5,101 nucleotides of DNA from Candidatus Aminicenantota bacterium (GCA_004378665.1 SOIA01000053.1:1-5101), one strand, 5' to 3'. Shown: positions 1 through 5,101, numbered from the stretch's first letter. The notes: generated by a model from the letters alone, not told the origin. Numbers and translations are program-made.

Positions 1-672
1 CTGAAAAAAGACGGGAAAATCCGTTTCACCGGGTTCTCCACCCATAACGCGAAAGTGACTCTGAAACAAGCGTTAGAGAAAGATTTCGCTCAGGTTGTCC
101 TCGTGATTTACAATCATGATGAAGGCAAAGAGATCGAGCCCCTTATCGCACAAGTCCACCAGAAAGGAATTGGCACTGTGGCCATGAAAATCTTTGCGGG
201 AGGAAAACACGGGAACCTGAAATCCCTCATCAGCCAGGAAGTGAGCTACCCACAGGCAGCGATCCGCTGGGTTCTGAGCAATCCGAATATTAACACCTGT
301 ATCCCAACCATGAGCAGCTATTCCCATGTTGAAGATTATGTGGCTGCCTCGGGAAAGCCTCTCAACAGGGCAGATATAGATGTGATCGCGGAATATCAGC
401 GTCAAACCAAAGATCAGTACTGCAGAGTCAGCTGCCAGGAATGCCTCGAGTCCTGTCCGCAGAACGTGGCCATTAACGATGTGCTCCGCTTTAAAATGTA
501 TTTTGAGGATTACCGGATGGAAAAAGAAGCCATGCGGTATTACGGAGAACTGGAAGAAAATCAAAAGCCTCTCCACTGCGGGAGCTGTTCCGGATACTGC
601 GAGAACGCCTGCCGATACAGACTGAAAATCAAAGAAAAACTGATCCATGCTCATGAAATCCTGAGTGCTTGA
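1..672 (+). CDS. Aldo/keto reductase with C-terminal ferredoxin-like domain (5' end missing)
   Basis: The reading frame is open from base 1 (starting LKKDGKIRFTGFSTHN) to TGA at 670-672, giving 223 visible residues. The gene therefore begins upstream of the window, and the GTG at 55 is internal, not the start. The visible part is the C-terminal half of an aldo/keto reductase TIM barrel: strand motifs FTGFSTHN, VAMKIFAGG, the AIRWVLSNPNI helix and the INTCIPTMSS stretch that normally contacts NAD(P)(H). It continues into a tail with two Cys clusters, C-x3-C-x2-C-x3-CP (Cys 141, 145, 148, 152 of the visible protein) and C-x2-C-x3-C-x3-C (Cys 193, 196, 200, 204), separated by an LRFKMYFEDYRMEKEA linker typical of this ferredoxin-tailed subfamily. 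Such proteins are thought to couple NAD(P)H or iron-sulfur electron flow to carbonyl or sugar substrates; the substrate cannot be read here. The second cluster has Arg where a Pro commonly follows the last Cys. The gene converges on the SixA-like gene with 27 bases between stop codons. Confidence 0.9.
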   Translation: MKKDGKIRFTGFSTHNAKVTLKQALEKDFAQVVLVIYNHDEGKEIEPLIAQVHQKGIGTVAMKIFAGGKHGNLKSLISQEVSYPQAAIRWVLSNPNINTCIPTMSSYSHVEDYVAASGKPLNRADIDVIAEYQRQTKDQYCRVSCQECLESCPQNVAINDVLRFKMYFEDYRMEKEAMRYYGELEENQKPLHCGSCSGYCENACRYRLKIKEKLIHAHEILSA

Positions 673-699
673 CGTTCCAATCCGCTAACAGCCAAACTT

Positions 700-1185
700 C
701 TAGCTGTCAAACTCAGCCTGACTCCCCTGCCCCTCCAGCAATTCAGGAGTAACTGTCCACAAGACCTTCCAGGAATCTGTGTGCTCTAAACAGATAACCC
801 CGGAATTCCGAACAGAAATCAGATTTTTATCCTCTGTCCCGCTCAAAAGGAGTGAAGCCAGTTTCTGCACAAAGGGCAGGTGCCCGACGATCATCAGGTC
901 CTTTTTCAATGCCTCGATCTCCCCTGGGAAATCCCCGACCGGGTCCATGGGATTGAGACCCTTTCTTTCTTGAGTTTCAGGACTGGATACGCTTTCGGCC
1001 ATGATTTGGGCTGTCTGAACCGCTCTTTTTTTCGAGCTGTGCCAGACGCGATCGAGTCGAATATTTTTCTCCCTCAAGAATTCAGCGATTTTCCGGGACT
1101 TCGCTTCCCCTTCCGGGCTGAGTGACTTTTCAGAGTCAACCTCTTCAGGCAGGGACAAACCATGCTGAACCAGATAAAGCTTCAT
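700..1185 (-). CDS. sixA: SixA-like histidine phosphatase (phosphohistidine phosphatase family)
   Basis: This encodes 161 residues, the same length as Escherichia coli SixA, and belongs to the histidine phosphatase superfamily. The N terminus MKLYLVQHG carries the nucleophilic His8, but the usual RHG triad reads QHG. Other active-site landmarks are present: Arg54 in HSSKKRAVQTA and the second catalytic His102 in VGHLPF. SixA removes phosphate from phosphohistidine in signalling or PTS-type proteins in the cytoplasm; the partner here is unknown. The start is the ATG at 1185-1183, because AAGGGAGG lies 7 bases upstream. The longer frame from a TTG at 1236 is rejected: it would place the first codons inside a likely promoter, and the homologous N terminus begins at MKLYL. 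A promoter candidate sits directly upstream, giving a very short leader. The stop TAG converges on the aldo/keto reductase. The name is by family resemblance only; a generic small phosphatase is possible. Confidence 0.87.
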   Translation of the reverse strand: MKLYLVQHGLSLPEEVDSEKSLSPEGEAKSRKIAEFLREKNIRLDRVWHSSKKRAVQTAQIMAESVSSPETQERKGLNPMDPVGDFPGEIEALKKDLMIVGHLPFVQKLASLLLSGTEDKNLISVRNSGVICLEHTDSWKVLWTVTPELLEGQGSQAEFDS

Positions 1186-1192
1186 CTCTACG

Positions 1193-1200
1193 CCTCCCTT
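1193..1200 (-). promoter_or_regulatory. Shine-Dalgarno of the SixA-like gene
   Basis: The minus strand reads AAGGGAGG, ending 7 bases before the ATG at 1185. It fixes the start at that ATG rather than at the upstream TTG (1236). Confidence 0.8.
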
Positions 1201-1207
1201 TATTCTA

Positions 1208-1236
1208 TTTATATACGCATATGCACCGTGGGGCAA
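1208..1236 (-). promoter_or_regulatory. Sigma70-type promoter candidate for the SixA-like gene
   Basis: The minus strand has TTGCCC (1236-1231) and TATAAA (1213-1208) separated by exactly 17 bases, matching 4/6 and 5/6 of the consensus. Transcription would start near 1201, leaving a leader of only about 16 bases that still contains the Shine-Dalgarno. The promoter lies in the 104-base gap after the NamZ gene, so the phosphatase need not depend on read-through. Confidence 0.55.
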
Positions 1237-1289
1237 CTATTTTCGTTAGATAGGCATTCGCCTCTGTCCAAAATATAAGGCCGTTCGAG

Positions 1290-2663
1290 CTAATACAATA
1301 AATAGGATTTTCTCAATTTTGAAAAACTATCGAGCTCCTCTGTGTAGCTTTCGACAATGTCTTTAACACCGACTCCCCTTTTTAGAGCTTCTCGCACCCG
1401 TGATGTTCCCATGATTTTATCGAAGTATTCATCGTGGAACGTGAAACTCTCGGCGTACAACTCCATCATTGTCTTCATGATAAAGAGTGATGTGTTGAAT
1501 GATCTGAACTGATGCCTGTCCACAACATGGATCTGCGCTCCGCCGCAGAGTTCTCCTTGAAACTTGGAGAAAGTCGGCGTAAACCAGGCTTCCCTGAATT
1601 TGACGCCCGGAAGGTTCAGTCTGTTGAGCTTTTCAACAAGGTGGAAACCATCGATCCATGGGGCTCCAAAAAGCTCGAAGGGTTTTGTGGTTCCCCTCCC
1701 TTCAGAAACGTTCGTCCCCTCCAGGAAGACCTGTCCGGGATAAACAGTGGCTGTCGCGAGCGTGGGCATGTTGGGTGAAGGAATCACCCAGGGAAGAGAT
1801 GTCTCATCAAACCACATCTCCCGTCTCCATCCTTCCATCGGAATCACTGTCAGCTCGGCTTTTTTGGTAAGAAATTTGTCGTTAAAATAACTGGCGAGCT
1901 CTCCGACAGTCATTCCATGCCTGACCGGAACAGGATAAAGCCCGACAAAAGAGCTGTAGTCCGGGTATTCCAGCAGCGGCCCTTCCATCGCTATTCCGTT
2001 AATCGGATTGGGCCTGTCCATCACTATAAACTCGATATCATTCTCAGCACACGCCTCCATACAGTAAGCCATGGTTGCCACGTAGGTGTAAATTCTTGTC
2101 CCCACATCCTGGATGTCGAACACCAGGACATCGATGCTCTCGACCATCGATTGTTCCGGTACTTTCCCGATATCTCTCGTATCGAAGGAACGCATGTACT
2201 CATCAATATCTTCGAACATCCCCTTGGCGGGCTTTATTGACTGCCCGTACAGGCTGAACACAGGAATGCTGTATTCTGGAATATCATACCGTGTATCCAT
2301 ATAAAACGGAACGTACTCTCCAGCCTGCGCGTTTCCCCTGACTCCATGCTCTGGGCCGTAAAGAGCCACGAGGTTGATTTCCGGATTTCTGTAGAAAAGA
2401 TCGACACTGCTCTCCAGACGACTGCTTATCCCGGTGGGATTTGTGATCAAACCCACGCGTTTCTCTCTGACCAGGTCCAGATGTTTTTCCATAAAAACCT
2501 CGATTCCAAGTTTTACTATGTCTTGTCCGCCTCGCACATCAAGTTCCTTTTTGCCCTGACATGCTGGCCAGAAGATCAGAGCTCCAAACACAAGAAACAA
2601 CAGGATTCCTGAACAGCCGCGAATACACGTGCAAATTTTATTCTTTGATTTTTGTATTCCCAT
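1290..2663 (-). CDS. namZ: NamZ-type exo-beta-N-acetylmuramidase (DUF1343, GH171), membrane-anchored or lipoprotein
   Basis: This encodes 457 residues. The core matches the DUF1343 family, whose characterised member NamZ (GH171) removes terminal MurNAc from the non-reducing ends of peptidoglycan fragments. Conserved motifs in order: VGLITNPTG (70-78), ALYGPEHG (100-107, with the conserved Glu-His of the active site), SLYG (137-140), VLVFDIQDVGTRIYTY (179-194), VMDRPNPING (214-223), the SPNMPT stretch near 296-301, and EGTNVSEGRGTTKPFE (315-330). The N terminus has basic residues, a hydrophobic segment (about 18-33) and Cys35 in FWPAC. This suggests a lipoprotein or signal anchor, although Trp at -3 is a poor lipobox. 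The enzyme should therefore act in the periplasm. An insertion of about 20-25 residues (around 149-172) separates the KP motif from VLVFD. A GGAG precedes the ATG by 8 bases. No convincing promoter was found upstream; TATAAC at 2722-2717 is the best -10 but lacks a -35. Function is assigned by family, with high confidence in the family. Confidence 0.9.
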   Translation of the reverse strand: MGIQKSKNKICTCIRGCSGILLFLVFGALIFWPACQGKKELDVRGGQDIVKLGIEVFMEKHLDLVREKRVGLITNPTGISSRLESSVDLFYRNPEINLVALYGPEHGVRGNAQAGEYVPFYMDTRYDIPEYSIPVFSLYGQSIKPAKGMFEDIDEYMRSFDTRDIGKVPEQSMVESIDVLVFDIQDVGTRIYTYVATMAYCMEACAENDIEFIVMDRPNPINGIAMEGPLLEYPDYSSFVGLYPVPVRHGMTVGELASYFNDKFLTKKAELTVIPMEGWRREMWFDETSLPWVIPSPNMPTLATATVYPGQVFLEGTNVSEGRGTTKPFELFGAPWIDGFHLVEKLNRLNLPGVKFREAWFTPTFSKFQGELCGGAQIHVVDRHQFRSFNTSLFIMKTMMELYAESFTFHDEYFDKIMGTSRVREALKRGVGVKDIVESYTEELDSFSKLRKSYLLY

Positions 2664-2820
2664 TCTCTTTTCTCCAGAATGACTTTTCTATTCGATAATT
2701 TAATCAAACGGCAGGTGTTATACAACAGATATTTTTAATCCTTCTTGAAACTTTGGATGAAGAGGTGGGGAGCAAATGAATGGGAGTGAAACGAGAAGAC
2801 AGCCAAGGAAGAGAAAAAAG

Positions 2821-2854
2821 AAGCGGGGATTTGATTAACATCAAATCCCCGCTT
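2821..2854 (-). terminator. Rho-independent terminator of the DUF6588 gene
   Basis: A perfect 15-bp inverted repeat (2821-2835 with 2840-2854) encloses a 4-base loop; the stem contains GCGGGG/CCCCGC. On the minus strand it is followed at once by CTTTTTTC, and it begins 47 bases past the TAA of the barrel gene. On the plus strand TATTTT follows, so weak bidirectional action is conceivable, but no plus-strand gene ends here. Confidence 0.9.
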
Positions 2855-2900
2855 TATTTTCGAAACAAAAGGATCTTTATTGGGTCAATCGAGCTTCCGT

Positions 2901-4034
2901 TTACAGCCCGATCATAAGTCCAAACCTGACAGCTTTGTAATTGCCAAAGTTGAAATCGGCATAAAGATCAAAAAAGAGAACTTTGACACTAAGGCCTGCG
3001 ATGATGCGGCTTGTGTTCTCCCCTTCTAATTCGAAAGCAATCGGAATATTCTGCTCTAAAAGGGTTCCTTCATCCAGAGTGTAATCGTATGTGAAACTCA
3101 TTGTCGACTTCTCGATCAGGAATCCGACATAGGGAGTGAGACTGATCAGAGGAATGCCGAGCTTCTTGAAAGCCGTCAGTCCATATGAAGTCGTGTTGGC
3201 TTCAAAGACATCACCAATTTGTATGTTCTGCTGGTAGTAGCAGAGGGCAATATCCAGAGGAAGTGGTGTCTTGAAAAAGACTCCGGGATTGTGCTGCACG
3301 CCCCAACCGAACCACTTGATCGTCCCGAGTTCATCAGTGAGCTTAAAACCAGGAATGGCGATTTCTGGGAGCCAACGGAAGACCGCCTTGGTGCCGAGAA
3401 TCGTTCCCACAGACCCTTGAGGAGCTACAGAGGGAAGGACTTTGATGCTCTCTAAATATTCTCCAAAGCCTCCGACAGGAAGCGTGATGATGTGTGGGTC
3501 AATAGCCACTGTCATGGGTATTCCTGTGCTCGGAGGAGTGAAGGTGATATCTCCTCCACCGTAGGAGATCTGAATATAATCGTCCGATACGCCGAAAATG
3601 GTCGCTCCCGCAATATTCACACTAAAATCTTGTGTGCTGATCGTAGTCACCAACTCATCCTCGTCAGCTGGAAGTAAGAGGGGCAATCCGAGGGTGTTTG
3701 TAACGATATCCCTCGCCTGGGATTGTGTGAATCGGAAAGAGCCGTCCACTGAGAAACTCCTGCTTGCAGGATCATCAGGAATGAATGTTCCCACGCCAAC
3801 CAGTCCCACCTGCAGGCTGAGGCCGAACATCGTAGGTTTGGGGCCCGTGACGTACCATCCACTGTTCAAATTGTTGCCGAACGTACTCACGAAAGGCCTG
3901 ATATACTCAACAGCAGCATCTTTTGAAAGCTGCATCAACGTTTCTTCAAATTCATTGATTTCTTCTTCCTGCGCGAATGTAGTCGAGACTGCCAACAGGA
4001 ACACAGCCAGTGTGAAAATGCTCAATTTTTTCAT
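2901..4034 (-). CDS. DUF6588-type outer-membrane beta-barrel protein
   Basis: This encodes 377 residues. Residues 1-21 form a clear signal peptide (MKK, hydrophobic core, STTFA then Q), so the protein is exported. After an acidic, helical stretch (EEEINEFEETLMQLSKDAA), the segment 44-88 (YIRPFVSTFGNNLNSGWY ... GVGTFIPDD) matches the N-terminal signature I recall for the DUF6588 family of putative outer-membrane proteins. The rest alternates short hydrophobic and polar strands with Gly and aromatic residues, and ends in an amphipathic strand (YKAVRFGLMIGL). The C terminus is Leu rather than the Phe or Trp common in classical barrels. No enzymatic or transport function is known to me. GGAGG lies 7 bases before the ATG. 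The gene is flanked by a near-consensus promoter and a strong terminator, so it is monocistronic and probably well expressed. Family assignment is from remembered signature motifs; a generic porin-like protein is the alternative. Confidence 0.82.
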   Translation of the reverse strand: MKKLSIFTLAVFLLAVSTTFAQEEEINEFEETLMQLSKDAAVEYIRPFVSTFGNNLNSGWYVTGPKPTMFGLSLQVGLVGVGTFIPDDPASRSFSVDGSFRFTQSQARDIVTNTLGLPLLLPADEDELVTTISTQDFSVNIAGATIFGVSDDYIQISYGGGDITFTPPSTGIPMTVAIDPHIITLPVGGFGEYLESIKVLPSVAPQGSVGTILGTKAVFRWLPEIAIPGFKLTDELGTIKWFGWGVQHNPGVFFKTPLPLDIALCYYQQNIQIGDVFEANTTSYGLTAFKKLGIPLISLTPYVGFLIEKSTMSFTYDYTLDEGTLLEQNIPIAFELEGENTSRIIAGLSVKVLFFDLYADFNFGNYKAVRFGLMIGL

Positions 4035-4041
4035 TATCGTT

Positions 4042-4046
4042 CCTCC
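4042..4046 (-). promoter_or_regulatory. Shine-Dalgarno of the DUF6588 gene
   Basis: The minus strand reads GGAGG, 7 bases before the ATG at 4034. It supports that start, as does the signal peptide beginning immediately at that Met. Confidence 0.75.
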
Positions 4047-4074
4047 ATTTTCATTTTTTTCTTAGGTTTACGAT

Positions 4075-4103
4075 TTTATAAGATAAATTTCACTCTTTGT
4101 CAA
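4075..4103 (-). promoter_or_regulatory. Strong sigma70-type promoter for the DUF6588 gene
   Basis: The minus strand has a perfect TTGACA (4103-4098), a 17-base spacer and TATAAA (4080-4075), which is 11 of 12 consensus bases. The predicted start near 4068 gives a leader of about 34 bases containing the Shine-Dalgarno. This is the best promoter in the window. Confidence 0.85.
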
Positions 4104-4359
4104 GACAACCCAAAGGGTGAAGTGGACCGAAAATATACATCTTGACGCATCTTTTCTTTAATGAATACAAGATATGGATTCAGAGGTAAAAAGTAAATAG
4201 CCTTATACGGTGATTTTCGGGGTGAATTTCTCTCACCCTTTTCAGCTATTAGATCTTAATCTGGAAAAAACTCTGAAATGATCAAAGAAATTGAAGACAC
4301 GTTCCAGGAAGTTAATTTAAACACTTGAACTCAGAAAAGCCTTTCTGCTTGATAAAACT
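4104..4359. other. Gene-free AT-rich intergenic stretch
   Basis: No credible gene lies between the DUF6588 promoter and the DUF4870 stop. A small hairpin (GGGTGA 4220-4225 and TCACCC 4233-4238, 7-base loop) is followed by TTTT on the plus strand, but no plus-strand gene precedes it. On the minus strand, where it would serve the DUF4870 transcript, no T-run follows. A weaker CAGAAA/TTTCTG hairpin (4332-4347) just past the DUF4870 stop also lacks a T-run. A 16-codon plus-strand frame at 4278 is too short to support. Confidence 0.6.
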
Positions 4360-4710
4360 TCAGGTGATCAGCCTAAGGGTCAAAGGATAACGGTATTCTT
4401 CGCCCTCGTTTGCTTTGATTGATGCGATTATGACCAGGATGAGAAAACCGATACCCAGAGCGATCAAGAGAATGATCCCGATGACCACAACGATCAGGAT
4501 AGCCGATATTGCGCAGTAGATAGTGAAGGATATCTGAAAATTCAACGACTCTTTCCCCTGGTCGTCGACAAAAGGCGATTCGTCTTTCTTGATCAGCCAG
4601 ATGATGAGCGGTCCGATGACGTTCCCGAGCGGAAACACGAACACTCCTAATGCCGAGAGATGACAGAGCATTCCCCATGTTCTTTCCTGTTTCTGATCCA
4701 TTTTTGCCAT
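4360..4710 (-). CDS. DUF4870 small integral membrane protein
   Basis: This encodes 116 residues, the usual size for DUF4870 (Tic20-like) proteins. The N-terminal TWGMLCHLSALGVF, then GNVIGPLIIWLIKKDESPFV, then QGKESLNFQISFTIY and the C-terminal EEYRYPLTLRLI are the family's recognisable signatures. About three membrane spans are visible: residues 14-40, 60-78 and 79-98. The protein thus sits in the cytoplasmic membrane; its biochemical role is unknown. The start is the ATG at 4710, because AAGGAGGT ends 6 bases upstream. The in-frame TTG at 4716 falls between this site and the ATG and is rejected; another ATG at 4701 is less well spaced. A promoter with a perfect -10 lies about 60 bases upstream. 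The gene stands alone between the tRNA and the DUF6588 gene. Confidence 0.88.
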   Translation of the reverse strand: MAKMDQKQERTWGMLCHLSALGVFVFPLGNVIGPLIIWLIKKDESPFVDDQGKESLNFQISFTIYCAISAILIVVVIGIILLIALGIGFLILVIIASIKANEGEEYRYPLTLRLIT

Positions 4711-4716
4711 CCGCAA

Positions 4717-4724
4717 ACCTCCTT
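4717..4724 (-). promoter_or_regulatory. Full-consensus Shine-Dalgarno of the DUF4870 gene
   Basis: The minus strand reads AAGGAGGT, a full 8-base complement to the 16S rRNA 3' end, 6 bases before ATG 4710. It decides the start against the TTG at 4716 and suggests efficient translation. Confidence 0.85.
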
Positions 4725-4767
4725 CTGGGACAAGAATCGGGAACAGCTAGGCTTTCCCTTGAGAGCG

Positions 4768-4796
4768 ATTATAAAACACTCTCTTCCTGGCTGCAA
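4768..4796 (-). promoter_or_regulatory. Sigma70-type promoter for the DUF4870 gene, -10 inside an inverted repeat
   Basis: The minus strand has TTGCAG (4796-4791), a 17-base spacer and a perfect TATAAT (4773-4768); the start would be near 4761. The -10 lies in the loop of an inverted repeat, GAGAGCG (4761-4767) against CACTCTC (4777-4783), with five perfect pairs plus a wobble. This could be an operator or chance. Confidence 0.65.
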
Positions 4797-4917
4797 GACA
4801 TTTCCTCGCGTTGATACAAGGGTTTAACAAGATAATATGCTATAGTGAGGTGGTACCATTATACACGCTAAAAATTTAGAATTGGGAGTCACATATACTA
4901 TGAACAAAGGATGAAAC

Positions 4918-4958
4918 TGGCTCCTCGGGTAGGACTCGAACCTACAACCTAGTGGTTA
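4918..4958 (-). tRNA. 3' exon of an intron-split tRNA, probably tRNA-Asn(GUU)
   Basis: Read on the minus strand, 4958-4918 gives T36-A37-A38, the 3' anticodon-stem strand CCACT (39-43), variable loop AGGTT, T stem GTAGG/CCTAC around the loop TTCGAGT, acceptor strand CCGAGGA, discriminator G73 and encoded CCA. The matching 5' parts are absent: the bases before T36 form group I intron structure, not an AGTGG stem. The exon is assigned to Asn because the last anticodon base is T, the 5' exon of a group I intron normally ends in U (so NUU), G73 is present, and the acceptor sequence and CCACT stem closely resemble bacterial tRNA-Asn(GUU). Lys is the alternative but usually has A73. A continuous reading would show a TGT (Thr) anticodon, but the stem would then not pair. 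The 5' exon lies beyond 5101. Confidence 0.85.
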
Positions 4959-5101
4959 CAAGTGCCCCAGAATTTCTTCTGGGCTTGGACTATCTCATCA
5001 CCCTTCCACAACACATAAGGATAGGGTGTCGGGCGCTTCCCCCAGGATTTCCCTGGAGTACGAGCATAAGCTCTAGTCTCTGCACCTTCTCTGATCTTTT
5101 T
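4959..5101 (-). ncRNA. Group I self-splicing intron, 3' part, inserted in the tRNA anticodon loop
   Basis: Reading leftward from 5101, AAGGTGCAGAGACTAGA (5088-5072) is the J6/7-P7 region typical of group I introns. P7 pairs 5080-5074 (GAGACTA) with 4992-4987 (TAGTCC), with A5079 bulged; G5078:C4988 corresponds to the guanosine-binding pair. Then come a GAGC-TTAT-GCTC hairpin (5073-5062) and a CTCCAGG/CCTGGGG hairpin (5058-5040). P8 follows (5027-5019 with 5007-5000, one bulged A), then J8/7 GATGAGA and the P7 3' strand. P9 is 7 bp with a GAAA loop (4983-4966). AA (4986-4985) can pair with TT (4961-4960) as P9.0, directly before the terminal G4959. The 3' splice site is thus predicted between 4959 and 4958. 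P1-P6 and the 5' strand of P3 lie outside the window. No homing endonuclease is visible in this part. Confidence 0.88.

Noticed and set aside
73..654. A 193-codon minus-strand open frame opposite the aldo/keto reductase
   Set aside because: It is antisense to a clearly homologous gene and shows no family motifs; a shadow frame.
688..707. ACAGC/GCTGT hairpin between the convergent reductase and phosphatase genes as a terminator
   Set aside because: Only 5 bp with a 10-base loop, no T-run on either strand, and it overlaps the phosphatase stop codon.
1186..1236. Longer N terminus of the SixA-like protein from TTG 1236
   Set aside because: It lacks a Shine-Dalgarno, overlaps the likely promoter, and adds 17 residues before the conserved MKLYLVQHG start.
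2717..2722. TATAAC as the -10 of a NamZ promoter
   Set aside because: No recognisable -35 at 16-18 bases upstream; kept only as a weak candidate.
2776..2838. A 20-codon plus-strand frame (very basic peptide) with a G-rich upstream site, ending in the terminator loop
   Set aside because: It is too short, has no plus-strand promoter or downstream gene, and its basic composition follows from the purine-rich tract.
4278..4328. A 16-codon plus-strand frame starting MIKEIEDTF
   Set aside because: No good ribosome site or promoter, and too short to support without conservation data.
4858..4863. A second TATAAT on the minus strand between the tRNA and DUF4870
   Set aside because: No -35 at proper spacing; the promoter at 4768-4796 is better placed for the gene.
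4918..4990. An uninterrupted tRNA-Thr(TGT) gene
   Set aside because: The sequence 5' of the CTTGTAA loop (GGGCA) cannot pair with CCACT, and no D arm or 5' acceptor strand is present; group I intron structure is there instead.

Overview
The window looks like chromosomal DNA of a Gram-negative, probably anaerobic or fermentative bacterium of moderate GC (roughly mid-forties percent by eye). It encodes an outer-membrane beta-barrel-like protein with a signal peptide, a probably envelope-anchored peptidoglycan-recycling enzyme, and an aldo/keto reductase with a ferredoxin tail. The tail type and the QHG form of the SixA-like phosphatase are ones I associate with lineages such as Aminicenantes or Acidobacteria. 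That placement is a guess from memory, not a demonstration.

Layout: (1) bases 1-672 (+) hold the 3' two-thirds or so of an aldo/keto reductase with two C-terminal Cys clusters. (2) Everything else reads leftward. A SixA-like histidine phosphatase (700-1185) converges on the reductase with only a 27-base gap. (3) A NamZ/DUF1343 exo-beta-N-acetylmuramidase (1290-2663) follows. (4) A DUF6588-type outer-membrane protein (2901-4034) is bounded by a near-consensus sigma70 promoter and a perfect 15-bp stem terminator, so it is its own transcription unit. (5) After a gene-free stretch comes a small DUF4870 membrane protein (4360-4710) with its own promoter and a full-consensus Shine-Dalgarno. (6) At the right edge (4918-5101, minus strand) is the 3' end of a tRNA gene interrupted by a group I intron.

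The leftward protein genes each seem separately expressed. Convincing promoters precede the SixA-like, DUF6588 and DUF4870 genes; the one for NamZ was not clearly found. NamZ and the barrel protein are both envelope proteins, but nothing shows they form a pathway together.

The most notable element is the intron-bearing tRNA. The 3' exon (4958-4918) has a complete T arm, acceptor 3' strand, G73 and encoded CCA. It is preceded not by an anticodon stem but by group I core elements: P7 with its bulged A, P8, J8/7, P9 with a GAAA loop, P9.0 and a terminal G. Exon logic (U before the splice site, T36, G73, acceptor CCGAGGA) points to tRNA-Asn(GUU) split between positions 35 and 36. Two extra hairpins between P7 and P8 resemble the P7.1/P7.2 of subgroup IA rather than the compact IC3 introns best known in bacterial tRNAs. 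The 5' exon and the 5' half of the intron lie beyond base 5101.
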